A DNA stretch of 64,000 nucleotides from Methylotetracoccus oryzae (GTDB taxonomy: Bacteria; Pseudomonadota; Gammaproteobacteria; Methylococcales; Methylococcaceae): assembly GCF_006175985.1 (NCBI RefSeq), contig NZ_SRSH01000005.1, positions 1 through 64,000 on the forward strand. Reading direction: 5' to 3'. The position numbers and the translations under genes are program-made. The notes beneath the pieces were generated by a model, which searched no databases, was not told the origin of the DNA, and saw only the letters and a program-made list of their open reading frames with translations. Positions 39,616 to 48,414 of the stretch are shown one piece after another. The first letter of the stretch is position 1. Each line of letters opens with the position of its first letter.

Positions 39616-40027
39616 GCTCGGAGTGATGCGCGTTGGTATGGGGTGATGTGGTTAACCGTGCGTCCGCGTCCGAGTTGCGGCTATTCGGCTGGCAAGAACC
39701 TTCCTGATCCGACCTTGAGAGGCGTACGGCACTCGCGGCCAGTCACGCGAGAGACATACTCGATTGTACGCGAACGGAGCCGAAAATTTGCTTCAAAAAC
39801 ATGAAGCGGTGGAGGCTCCGAGGTCGCACTCGGTCCAGGTACATACGTGAGTGCCGTCCCTGATCGATCGGCTATCGCCGGCTGATTCCATCCCCCGCGC
39901 ATGGCGGTTAACATGACGCCGCGCCAGCCCGAACCCGACGACGGAAGCGCCCAATTTTTTGCGAAAGGACCGTCGGAAAGTCGCTGTCAGGCGAGTTAGC
40001 TCGCAACCAACTTGTTCGTCAAACTGG
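39616..40027. other. Intergenic region between divergent toxin-like and glycosyltransferase genes
   Basis: About 410 bases with no supported gene. It presumably carries promoters for both the zeta-family gene (leftward) and the glycosyltransferase (rightward). I see no small antitoxin ORF with a ribosome site. Confidence 0.45.
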
Positions 40028-42541
40028 ATGAAAATTGCTGTTCTGAACCGGCAGGGGACTGGGAGCGGCGGTGCGACTCGCGCCGCTCGCCGATTGATCG
40101 ATGGATTGCGCGCCCGCGGGCACACGGTCGTGATGGTGTCCCTGGCACCCGGACACGATCCTGCCGGTATCGGCGTCGAAGCACTTCACCCCGGCGATGG
40201 TGCAGACCGGCGGGTCGTTCGCGCCAACGAGCATCTGCACACCGGCTACATACACCCGCGCCGCAGTAGCGTTTCAAACACGTTGTTCTCGAGCGAAGTC
40301 GCCGGCTATGACCTCGCGGGTACCGGTCTCTTCGACGACGTCGATGTCATCAACATCCACTGGGTGCCTGGCTTCCTTGTGCCCCACAACTTGGGTGAGA
40401 TCATCGCCATGGGCAAGCCCGTGGTGTTCACTCTGCATGACATGGCGGCCTTCACGGGTGGGTGCCATTACTCCGCCGGCTGCGGAGGCTACCGGGAGAC
40501 TTGTGCGCCGTGTCCTCAGATCGATCCTGACGTACTGCGGATCGCCGCCTGGACCTTGGCCGAAAAGCGCGGTGTGCTGCGGGTTCCGAATGTCGCCGCG
40601 GTGTCGCCCAGTCGCTGGCTCGCCGAATGTGCGGAGGCGAGCCGGGTCTTTTCGCCGGGTGTCGTTCGGGTGATACCCAATGGTCTCGAGACTGACCTTT
40701 TTCGTCCTACACCCAAAGCCGTCGCCAAACGGGGTCTGGGTATTGCGCCGGAGGTCCGAACGCTGCTGTTCGGCGCGGAAAACGGACAGGAGCGGCGCAA
40801 AGGTTTCGACCTGCTGCTCGACGCCGTACGCCGGATGCGCGCGGACCCTGGTATTGCAGCCCTGCTGCAAGCGGGGCAGTTGCGCATCCTCGCCTTCGGG
40901 CAGGCGAGCGCGCAACTTCAGGAGATCGGCCTTCCGGTGCAGGATCTCGGCATGGTGCGCCACGACGCGCATCTGGCGCTGATATACAGCGCGGCCGATC
41001 TCGTAGCGCTGCCGTCGCGAGAGGACAATCTCCCCAACATCCTGCTCGAAGCCATGGCCTGCGGGACGCCCGCGGTGGCCTTCGCCGTGGGTGGTATCGC
41101 CGACGTGATTGAAAATGGCCGGAATGGCCTTTCGGTGCCTCCTCTGGACACGGGAGGCATGGCTTCAGCCATCGCGAACTTGCTTGAAGACTCTGCCACA
41201 GCCGCGGCCCTGGGGGAGGCTGCCCGTCGCTCTGTTACGGAGCGATACACCCTGGATGCTCAGGCCGGACAGTATGAAGCCTTGTTTGGGTGCTGTCTCG
41301 CCGCGCTGGCCGCGCCCGCGTGCCCGGGGGTGTTCAGGCCGTCTGCGGGCGTGCTCGCCGTGCCGGTCACCCTGCATCCGGATGCGGCAGCCGGTCCAAT
41401 CGGCCTGTTCATCGAGCAACAGGCGCGTATCGATGTGCTGAGTGAGGCGCTTTCCGGGAAGACTTACGAACTGGATCGGGCGGGCGAGGTTCTGCGCGAG
41501 GCCGTGTCCGAGGCGCGCGCCTCGAGTTCGTGGCGCTACACCCGCTGGTTGCGCAGAGGATGGGAGCCCGAGCTGGTCGCTGAGGCCTCGTGTGAAGCCA
41601 TGGCAGTTACGCTGTTGACTGTGATGCGCTCGAAGTCATGGGAACTCACCGGCCTTCTGCGGACGGCCGTGCGTCTCTTGCGGTCAGGTCTGCGCTGGTT
41701 GCGGGCGAAGCTGACCGCAGCGTCGCTCGGTTCGGAACGCTCTCTTGGCGGGAGTGCGTCGACCACCGGAGATTTTGCGATCCGGCTCGATTTTTCGCAG
41801 AACGAACCGGTAGCGGTCGGTGCAGGCGAGCCAGGCGAGTTGAACCCGATCTGTCTGCATCTCTTCCATGTCGATCTTTGGGATGAGTTTCGCAGTGCAC
41901 TGCTCCGGATCGTCGGACCCGAAACGCCCCTTTACGTTTCACTGCCCGCGTGGAATGCGGAGTTCGGAGAATACCTCGTCCGGGAGTTCGGCCCGCAGGC
42001 GTGCCGGTGTTTCATCGTGGAAAACCGCGGGCTCGATGTGCTCCCTTTTCTGCAGCAGTTCCGATTCCTGCAGGAGAACGGCTTGCGCCCGCGGACCTTG
42101 ACCAAGCTCCATACGAAAAGGAGCGCGCATGTTCCCGAGACGACTGCCCGGCGGTGGCGCCTCGACCTCTCTGAGCGCTTGCTGGCGGAGCATCGGGGTG
42201 TGGTTGATGCCTTTCGCAAGAATCCGCGGCTCGGGATGGTCTGTTGCGAGCAGTGGTGGCTCGCGGAAGGCATGCAGGATGCGAACTGGCAAGCGGAGAG
42301 CCGTGTGATCGCGGAGGCCTGCGACCTCTTCGGTGTCCCCGCTGCGTCGCACTATCTCAGCGGAAGCATGTACACGGTGTCCTACGACTATCTGGAACAA
42401 CTCCTGGCGCCGCTCGACCTTGACACCTACTTCGCCAGCTTCCCCGAGGGCTACCATCCCTGCGATACGCCAGCGCATGCGTTCGAAAGGGTCGTTTGCT
42501 ACGGCCTTAGGAAGTACGATCGGTGGGTTGGCTTGCTGTAA
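40028..42541 (+). CDS. GT4 glycosyltransferase fused to an RgpF-like domain
   Basis: An 837-residue, probably cytoplasmic, polysaccharide glycosyltransferase. Residues 1 to about 420 form a GT-B/GT4 domain: MKIAVLNRQGTGSGGATRAARRL at the start, ALPSREDNLPNILLEAMACG with the catalytic-type EX7E motif, and AFAVGGIADVIENGRNG. After a linker, about residues 600-837 match rhamnan synthesis protein F: PLYVSLPAWNAEF, ENRGLDVLPFLQQF and the late YHPCDTPAHAFERV. The ATG at 40028 is supported by the conserved opening. Neighbouring heptose genes suggest LPS or surface polysaccharide synthesis. Confidence 0.85.
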   Translation: MKIAVLNRQGTGSGGATRAARRLIDGLRARGHTVVMVSLAPGHDPAGIGVEALHPGDGADRRVVRANEHLHTGYIHPRRSSVSNTLFSSEVAGYDLAGTGLFDDVDVINIHWVPGFLVPHNLGEIIAMGKPVVFTLHDMAAFTGGCHYSAGCGGYRETCAPCPQIDPDVLRIAAWTLAEKRGVLRVPNVAAVSPSRWLAECAEASRVFSPGVVRVIPNGLETDLFRPTPKAVAKRGLGIAPEVRTLLFGAENGQERRKGFDLLLDAVRRMRADPGIAALLQAGQLRILAFGQASAQLQEIGLPVQDLGMVRHDAHLALIYSAADLVALPSREDNLPNILLEAMACGTPAVAFAVGGIADVIENGRNGLSVPPLDTGGMASAIANLLEDSATAAALGEAARRSVTERYTLDAQAGQYEALFGCCLAALAAPACPGVFRPSAGVLAVPVTLHPDAAAGPIGLFIEQQARIDVLSEALSGKTYELDRAGEVLREAVSEARASSSWRYTRWLRRGWEPELVAEASCEAMAVTLLTVMRSKSWELTGLLRTAVRLLRSGLRWLRAKLTAASLGSERSLGGSASTTGDFAIRLDFSQNEPVAVGAGEPGELNPICLHLFHVDLWDEFRSALLRIVGPETPLYVSLPAWNAEFGEYLVREFGPQACRCFIVENRGLDVLPFLQQFRFLQENGLRPRTLTKLHTKRSAHVPETTARRWRLDLSERLLAEHRGVVDAFRKNPRLGMVCCEQWWLAEGMQDANWQAESRVIAEACDLFGVPAASHYLSGSMYTVSYDYLEQLLAPLDLDTYFASFPEGYHPCDTPAHAFERVVCYGLRKYDRWVGLL

Positions 42542-42626
42542 CCAGCAGTGCCCAGAGGAGCAGGAAGCGAAGCTCGGCGCAGATAAACGCTGCAGCCCGA
42601 GTCGAGGTTGCCGCATTACTGCTGCG

Positions 42627-43235
42627 TCACGATACCGGGTCGTGTTCGAATAGCAGCCGGCTCAGCGCGGTCAAGGAGTTGACGGTGTGGGTTGCAAGGA
42701 CGGAGGCGACGAGGGGCTCTTGTTCGTGCAACAGGTAGCGGTGCGGCACGCCGGCACGATACCCCGCCTCCATGTCGGATTCCTTGTCGCCAACGATCGC
42801 CGAGCACGCCAGAGCGACGTTGTGGTCTCGAGCAGCCTTGAGGAGCATGCCCGGGTTGGGTTTGCGATCGAACGAGTCTTTGCGGTAGATGCCCAACCCC
42901 TGCTGTCCATGGAATGGGCAGTGGTAGACGTCCGTGAGCGGCGCGCCTTCCTGCTCGAACTTGCGCCGCATCCAGGCGGTCAGCCGATGGAAATCGCTCT
43001 CGCTGTAGAGACCGCGCCCGATCCCCGCCTGATTGGTGACGACGATCAGGCGATAACGGCGAGCGACGGCAAGTCGACACAAGTCGAAAATTCCGTCCTT
43101 GAATACGAAATCCGCGATGCGCCACAGGTAGCCGGTATCGTGATTGATCACGCCGTCGCGGTCCAGAAACAGAGCCCGCCGGAGCTCCCGGCAATCGCTG
43201 TCGGGCATTGCATGCCCGGCTTTACCGACGGCCAT
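42627..43235 (-). CDS. gmhB: D-glycero-beta-D-manno-heptose 1,7-bisphosphate phosphatase
   Basis: A HAD-family phosphatase in ADP-heptose synthesis for the LPS inner core. The 202-residue protein shows motif I FLDRDGVINHDTGYL near residue 23, motif II VVTNQAGIGRGLYSE, the zinc-type CPFHG segment, motif III RKPNPGMLL, and motif IV IVGDKESDMEAG. The N-terminus before FLDRDG is longer than in E. coli, so a downstream start such as MPDSDC is possible. It lies next to a GmhA-like isomerase on the same strand, 86 bp downstream of it. Confidence 0.93.
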   Translation of the reverse strand: MAVGKAGHAMPDSDCRELRRALFLDRDGVINHDTGYLWRIADFVFKDGIFDLCRLAVARRYRLIVVTNQAGIGRGLYSESDFHRLTAWMRRKFEQEGAPLTDVYHCPFHGQQGLGIYRKDSFDRKPNPGMLLKAARDHNVALACSAIVGDKESDMEAGYRAGVPHRYLLHEQEPLVASVLATHTVNSLTALSRLLFEHDPVS

Positions 43236-43321
43236 TCATCCCGACCGGGGTTACCTGCTTCCCTCGGCCGATGCTTCGGCTCGAGTGTCGTCCGAGTGTG
43301 GCGGGCAGAGGCCGGCCCCCA

Positions 43322-43906
43322 TCAGGATCCATCACGGAACATCTGCTGCTCAATGAGTCCGCAGATGATGTGGCCGAGGGTAATGTGCCCTTCCTGTATC
43401 TTCGGTGTGCTCGGCGAGGGTACCGAGAGGAGGTGGTCACACAACTCGTGCATGGGTCCATTTCCCGAACCGGTCAGGCCGACGCAGATCAAGGCCTGGG
43501 AGCGGGCTTGTCGCAAGGCCTGCAGCACATTGGGCGACTTGCCGGAAGTCGAGATGCCCCAGAACACGTCGCCGGGGTTGCCCAGTGCCTCGATTTGTCG
43601 CGCGAATAAACGTTCGAAGCCGTAGTCGTTGCCGACCGCGGTGAGCACCGAGGTATCGGTGCTCAGTGCGATGGCCGCCAAGCCACGCCGATCGAGGGCG
43701 AAGCGGCTGACAAACTCGCAGGCGAGATGTTGCGCGTCGGCTGCGCTCCCACCATTGCCGGCCATCAGGATCTTGCCACCGGAGCGTAACGCGTTCAGAC
43801 AGATGTCGACGACGTGCTCGATACGGTCGAGCAAGTCGTTGTCACCGGCCATCAGCGCCATAATGGTTGCCGTTTCACGCAGGTTTTCAATAATTGCTGG
43901 TCGCAT
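43322..43906 (-). CDS. gmhA: SIS-domain phosphoheptose isomerase-like protein
   Basis: A 194-residue sugar isomerase-fold enzyme, likely converting sedoheptulose 7-phosphate to D-glycero-D-manno-heptose 7-phosphate in LPS core synthesis. GGKILMAGNGGSAADAQHLACEF near residue 43 is the GmhA signature, with STDTSVLTAVGNDYGFE and STSGKSPNVLQAL following, and the HIICGLIEQ tail with its histidine. The start at 43906 (MRPAIIEN) is assigned by family length. It pairs with gmhB. DiaA-type paralogues are similar in size, so gmhA is probable rather than certain. Confidence 0.85.
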   Translation of the reverse strand: MRPAIIENLRETATIMALMAGDNDLLDRIEHVVDICLNALRSGGKILMAGNGGSAADAQHLACEFVSRFALDRRGLAAIALSTDTSVLTAVGNDYGFERLFARQIEALGNPGDVFWGISTSGKSPNVLQALRQARSQALICVGLTGSGNGPMHELCDHLLSVPSPSTPKIQEGHITLGHIICGLIEQQMFRDGS

Positions 43907-44449
43907 ACCACCACACCAGGAGATTTTCGTTTTCGCGTTCCAATGCGAGCCTGTCATCCGAAACGTTCGCGGCCAGGGTGATCGGAACGCATCTCTGCGT
44001 GTGCCGCGATCGTCCGGGTAGCCTACCGTGTCACGCCGCGGGTTCGCCCGGCGCCCGCTATTCTAACCGCTTCGTGATGCGATACCTGCTTGAAACGGGG
44101 GTTTTACCTGGCTGTCGTGAGCCAGCCAAAGCGGGCCGTAGGGCAGGGCCGCAGAGGTGCCGGCGCATGTTGCGGTGCACGAAGTGTTCGCTGTCGCGCC
44201 GCATCGATGCCTGGCCAACAGGCAAAAAAAAGCGACCGTTTTGCGGTCGCCAAGGAGGAGGAGAACCGAGCTGTAATACGGAGGCTCTAACCCGAGTTCC
44301 GTACTGCGGCTCAACAGTTCTGCCGAGGTTGTATAAATGATATAGGCAACCTGCCTCCCTGATGATCAGACTTTCTTATGCACGCGATTAGCACACCATA
44401 ATGTCTACGGCTGGCTCCGGGAACGTACGTCGACCCGCGGGAGCCGATT
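43907..44449. other. Intergenic region with a terminator
   Basis: About 540 bases between psd and the gmhA-like gene. Apart from the terminator at 44223-44250, it has an AT-rich segment (about 44335-44400) and no supported gene. A short transcript in the minus direction, about 100-200 nt long, could end at this terminator. Confidence 0.4.
44223..44250 (-). terminator. Rho-independent terminator downstream of psd
   Basis: On the minus strand: stem GCGACCG/CGGTCGC with a five-base loop, followed by eight T residues, a textbook intrinsic terminator. It lies 200 bp beyond the psd stop, so it either ends the psd mRNA or a separate small RNA. Confidence 0.85.
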
Positions 44450-45304
44450 TCAGCGCCACAGGCCGAGGCGGCCCCCGCAACGTACGGATTTACCAGACCG
44501 GGTGTCCGAATCCCACGCCACGTTTTTTCCGCCGAACAGCGCCACGATCGTCGAGCCCATGTTGAAGCGCCCCATTTCCGCGCCCTTCTCGAGTGTCATG
44601 GCCTCCGCGTAACGCCATCGTTGGATCTCGCGCGGGCTCCGGCGGGGGGTGATCTCACCCTGCCACACGGTTTCGATGCTGCCGACGAAAATTGCGCCCA
44701 CCAGCACCAGCGCCATCGGCCCGTTGTCGGTATCGAACACGGCCACGACACGCTCATTGCGAGCGAACAGGCCGGGGACGAGTTCCGTCGTCGCTGCGTT
44801 GACGCTGAACAACTGCCCGGGCACATAGATCATCTGGCGGAGGCGGCCGGTCGCTGGCATGTGCAGCCGGTGGTAGTCCCGAGGCGACAAATAAATGGTG
44901 ACGAAGGAGCCGTCGCGAAACAACTCCGCCAAGCCATCCTCGTCTCCGCCCAGCAGCGTCGCCACATCGTAACGGTGTCCCTTCGCCTGCAGTATCAGGC
45001 CGTCCTCGATGCGTCCGCTCTGGCTGATCATCCCATCGGCGGGGGAGGTAAGGCCGTCGGGAGTGGCGTCCAGGGGACGCGCTCCGTATTTCAACGCGCG
45101 CGTGAAGAAGGCATTGAAGCTCCGAAAGTCGCCGGGGGAGGCGACTTCCGCTTCATTCAAGTTCACGCGAAAGGCCTGGCTGAAAACTCGGATCAATGTC
45201 CGAGTCCAAAGTGGATTTTCCCAGCGTGCCAAGCGGTACATGGCAGCAGACAGCGCATGTTGCGGCAACAGGTATTGCAGTAAGACAAACAGTCGCTTCA
45301 TCAC
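44450..45304 (-). CDS. psd: Phosphatidylserine decarboxylase proenzyme
   Basis: An inner-membrane enzyme forming phosphatidylethanolamine from phosphatidylserine; it cleaves itself to make a pyruvoyl cofactor. The 284-residue protein has the N-terminal FRSFNAFFTRALK block, the YLSPRDYHRLHMPATGRL motif with catalytic histidines, and the self-cleavage site in FNMGSTIVALFG near residue 252; the usual LGST is MGST here, and the critical Gly-Ser is kept. It is probably monocistronic, ending near the terminator at 44223-44250. Confidence 0.94.
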   Translation of the reverse strand: MMKRLFVLLQYLLPQHALSAAMYRLARWENPLWTRTLIRVFSQAFRVNLNEAEVASPGDFRSFNAFFTRALKYGARPLDATPDGLTSPADGMISQSGRIEDGLILQAKGHRYDVATLLGGDEDGLAELFRDGSFVTIYLSPRDYHRLHMPATGRLRQMIYVPGQLFSVNAATTELVPGLFARNERVVAVFDTDNGPMALVLVGAIFVGSIETVWQGEITPRRSPREIQRWRYAEAMTLEKGAEMGRFNMGSTIVALFGGKNVAWDSDTRSGKSVRCGGRLGLWR

Positions 45305-45364
45305 GCGATATCAGACCGGAGAATGATCAGGGGTGCGAAGGGTGGCGCTCGTGGGGGCGTGGAT

Positions 45365-46558
45365 TCACGCGTAGCCCTGGTCCCGGAGAACGGACTGTGC
45401 AGCGGGAATGGCGCCGCCGTGCGCAGCCTTGACGCCCATCTCCGCCAGCACGCCTTCGATGGCGCTGAGGCAGAACAGTACGTTGCGCGGCGAGGCGCCA
45501 TACCCCATCAGGCCGATGCGCCAGACCTTACCGGCCAGTGCGCCGAGGCCGGCTCCGATTTCCAGCGAGTAGCGGCGCAGCAGGGTTTCGCGCACCGCTG
45601 CCTCATCGATGCCCTCGGGCACGAACACCGAGTTCAACTGTGGCAAGCGCGAGGCTTCCGGTACCAGGAAGCGCAGTCCCATGCTCTCAAGACCGGCGCG
45701 CAGCGCCAGATGCATCGCGTTGTGCCGAGCCCAGGCCCCCTCCAGTCCCTCCTCGTGCAGCAGCACCAATGCTTCGTGCAGGCCGTAGAGCGCATTGATC
45801 GGCGCCGTGTGGTGGTAGGCGCGCTTCGTGCCCCCACCCCAGTAGCTCATGACGAGGTTGAGGTCCAGGAACCAGCTCCGGACCTTGGTCTTCCGGTTGC
45901 GGATGGTCTCGACCGCGCGGGCACTGAAACTGACCGGGGAAAGACCCGGGGTACATGACAGACATTTCTGGGAGCCGGAATAGATGGCGTCCACGGACCA
46001 GTCATCAACCCGCAGCGGAATACCACCGAGCGAGGTGACCGCGTCGACGATGACCAGACAACCGTGCTCGTGTCCCAGCCGGGTCAGTGTCGCTACGTCG
46101 GAGGCGGCGCCGGTCGAGGTCTCGGCGTGAACGAAGGCGAGAATTTTGGCTTCCGGGTTGGCCTTCAGCGCTTGCTCCACCTTCTCCGGATCCACGGGCT
46201 GCCCCCAGGCATCCTCCACCATGACCGCCTTGGCGCCGCATCGTTCCACGTTTTCCTTCATCCGCCCACCGAACACGCCGTTTTGGCAGACGATGGCAGT
46301 ATCGCCGGGTTCGAGCAGGTTCACGAAGCACGTTTCCATTCCGGCCGAGCCGGGCGCCGAGACCGAGAGCGTCAGTTCGTTCGCGGTCTGGAACGCGTAC
46401 TGCAGCAAGCCCTTCATCTCATCCATCATCCCGACGAAAGCCGGGTCCAGATGGCCGATGGTGGGCCGGGACATGGCTTCGAGTATGCGTGGATTGACGT
46501 CGGAAGGGCCCGGGCCCATCAGTGTGCGAGCGGGGGGGTGAAACGATTTGAAGTCCAT
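45365..46558 (-). CDS. Serine-glyoxylate (alanine-glyoxylate) aminotransferase
   Basis: A PLP enzyme transferring the amino group of serine to glyoxylate, giving hydroxypyruvate and glycine. The 397-residue protein has the opening LMGPGPSDVNPRILEAMSRP, SAPGSAGMETCFVNLLEPG, HAETSTGA, VDAVTSLGGIPL and the PLP lysine block YSGSQKCLSCTPGLSPVSF, all typical of the class V SGAT/AGT family. The glycerate kinase gene lies three bases upstream and is clearly in the same operon, so a glyoxylate-to-3-phosphoglycerate salvage route is likely. gph at 31409 could feed it. Confidence 0.9.
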   Translation of the reverse strand: MDFKSFHPPARTLMGPGPSDVNPRILEAMSRPTIGHLDPAFVGMMDEMKGLLQYAFQTANELTLSVSAPGSAGMETCFVNLLEPGDTAIVCQNGVFGGRMKENVERCGAKAVMVEDAWGQPVDPEKVEQALKANPEAKILAFVHAETSTGAASDVATLTRLGHEHGCLVIVDAVTSLGGIPLRVDDWSVDAIYSGSQKCLSCTPGLSPVSFSARAVETIRNRKTKVRSWFLDLNLVMSYWGGGTKRAYHHTAPINALYGLHEALVLLHEEGLEGAWARHNAMHLALRAGLESMGLRFLVPEASRLPQLNSVFVPEGIDEAAVRETLLRRYSLEIGAGLGALAGKVWRIGLMGYGASPRNVLFCLSAIEGVLAEMGVKAAHGGAIPAAQSVLRDQGYA

Positions 46559-46561
46559 CTG

Positions 46562-47524
46562 TCAGTGCAGCCCTTGTATGTGGGTGAAATGATGTCGAGT
46601 ATCGAGAACAAGCGTCAGGTCGGCGCGGCCCGGCAAGTCGGCGAGCATCGCACGGGTCAGGCGCTCATAGTGCATCACGAAACGGCGCAGGGCCCGCCGG
46701 CCCATGACCAGGCGCGCGGCGTCAGCGCCCAGGTTCGCCGCCAGCTTCCGTTCTTGCATGCCCCGCCAACGCAGCACACAGGCCATGCCGGGAACCTTGA
46801 GCATGATGAGCCGGTCAGGCAGTTGAAACAGCGGGGCGTATGCTCCGATCAATTGGGCATTCACATATCGCCGCCAGCTTCCATCGGGATCTTCCTCGGA
46901 TTCAAGAACATTTATCGGTGATCCAAGCGCGGCTTCGTCCTGCGGCCGGGCGCCGATGCACCAACCTTCGAGAATCACGACATCGGCCGGTCCCTGGAAA
47001 CGTGTCCATCCAGAACGTGGCCGACGGTCGTCCGATGCCTTGTCGAATGACGGAATCAATGTGGTCTGCCCCGGATCCGCACCCAGTAGACCATGGATGG
47101 TCGACAGCGCGAGCCCAACATCGTGGGTTCCCGGCACGCCTCGCGTGACCAGCAGCGGATGCACCGACCGCGCCAACTCCGAGCGCTCGTCCCGCGTCAT
47201 GTAAAAATCGTCGATCGACAATCGGGCAGGTCGTAAACCATACCCGTGCGACAGGGTCATCGTCAGCAACTCGGCCAGGGTCGATTTGCCCGAACCCTGA
47301 GCCCCGTTCACGCCGATGACCAGCGCCCCGTGGCCCATTTGTACCTTGATCCAGGCAGCCAGGCGCAGAGTCAGTGCACGCAGGTCGTTACCGCAGTCCG
47401 GCGGAATCCCTAGGTCGCGCAACCGACTGTCCAGCGTCGAGCCAACGGCGTATTCAAGATCAGGCCGGGCTTCGTCGTGCTCAGCGGATTCGAGCCATAC
47501 CGGGACCGGGATCAGGCCGGACAT
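46562..47524 (-). CDS. D-glycerate 3-kinase (plant/yeast-type P-loop kinase)
   Basis: A cytoplasmic kinase making 3-phosphoglycerate from D-glycerate. The 320-residue protein has the P-loop IGVNGAQGSGKSTLAELL near residues 75-92, then SIDDFYMTRDER and RGVPGTHDVGLAL with TLIPSFDKASDDR, and the EGWCIGARPQ motif. These are the marks of the plant GLYK / yeast YGR205W kinase family, distinct from GarK/GlxK kinases. It is upstream of the serine-glyoxylate aminotransferase and three bases from it, so it is co-translated. Confidence 0.88.
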   Translation of the reverse strand: MSGLIPVPVWLESAEHDEARPDLEYAVGSTLDSRLRDLGIPPDCGNDLRALTLRLAAWIKVQMGHGALVIGVNGAQGSGKSTLAELLTMTLSHGYGLRPARLSIDDFYMTRDERSELARSVHPLLVTRGVPGTHDVGLALSTIHGLLGADPGQTTLIPSFDKASDDRRPRSGWTRFQGPADVVILEGWCIGARPQDEAALGSPINVLESEEDPDGSWRRYVNAQLIGAYAPLFQLPDRLIMLKVPGMACVLRWRGMQERKLAANLGADAARLVMGRRALRRFVMHYERLTRAMLADLPGRADLTLVLDTRHHFTHIQGLH

Positions 47525-47882
47525 GTTACGCGCCGCCCGGCCGGAGTCATGGTCGAGAACATGGGACCGCTGCGGCCCAGGTCGCGCGACGGTGACTTCC
47601 GCGATGCGTCACAGCACACCCGAGACCGAAAAATTGCCGGAAAGGATGCCATAGCGCGGGATCCGTCTCAAGCTGGCCGCTCATGCCATCGCGCGGCGAC
47701 TTGCGCGTGCGCCGGTCCGCCCGCTTGGCTTACGCGGTGCGGGCTCAACCGCCGAAGCCCGGCAGTGCGAAGCGGCCGCGGGACCTGCATGGCTGGTCAG
47801 AATCCCTTGCGTCCGGCGATAATGCGCGCTCGCGAGCACCGAGGAACGGTGTTCCTTCTTAGCATTTGAGAGTCGCCAACCC
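47525..47882. other. Intergenic region between divergent glycerate kinase and lipoprotein genes
   Basis: About 360 bases. No supported gene; it should hold the promoters of the glycerate kinase operon and of the lipoprotein at 47883. Confidence 0.4.
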
Positions 47883-48278
47883 ATGTCGAAAATTTTGCCA
47901 CTGATCGCGCTGGCGTTCCTGCTGAATGGCTGTGAAGCCAAGCAACAGGCGCTGGGACTGCGTGCCGCCGTGCTTGCGAAGCTGCAGGCCGACCCCGATT
48001 TGAAGGACTACAAGCTGGATCCGGAGCCCATCGCCGACTGCGTCGTGCAAGCCGTTTCCGATGGCGCCCCAAGCATCCCGGGCGATCCGCGTCGGGACAC
48101 TTATTTCGCCGCCTATACGAAATTCTTCAACGCCAACACGCCGGGCGAGGCGGATGCGATCATCAAGGAATACAAGGATTTCTTCGGCTCGGAGAAGGCG
48201 GCGAATGAAGCCGCGCTCGCCATCACCGACCACATCATGTCGTGCATGGGACAGGCCATCGACGAGCGAGGCGAGTAG
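47883..48278 (+). CDS. Hypothetical lipoprotein
   Basis: A 131-residue protein with a short signal (MSKILPLIALAFLLNGC) ending in a clear lipobox LNGC at residue 17. The mature chain is predominantly helical (LRAAVLAKLQADPDLKDYKL) and has two cysteines, DCVVQA and MSCMGQA. That pattern is seen in small periplasmic proteins of unknown function. It is transcribed toward proA with 136 bp between, but a separate promoter for proA is visible in that gap. Confidence 0.6.
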   Translation: MSKILPLIALAFLLNGCEAKQQALGLRAAVLAKLQADPDLKDYKLDPEPIADCVVQAVSDGAPSIPGDPRRDTYFAAYTKFFNANTPGEADAIIKEYKDFFGSEKAANEAALAITDHIMSCMGQAIDERGE

Positions 48279-48303
48279 CGGCCCGGCCTCATGACCGCGC
48301 CGC

Positions 48304-48331
48304 CTGAAGTCCGGAATCCATGCGATATAAT
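48304..48331 (+). promoter_or_regulatory. Putative sigma70 promoter for proA
   Basis: A perfect -10 TATAAT at 48326-48331 with a weak -35-like CTGAAG at 48304-48309, 16 bp apart, about 85 bp before the proA ATG. Confidence 0.5.
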
Positions 48332-48414
48332 CGGTCGACATGTGAGCGCGGTAACGCTCGAAGGCACCGCGCTGCGCCCTGGAGCACGCTCCCCCTTACG
48401 AAGACTCACCCGGC

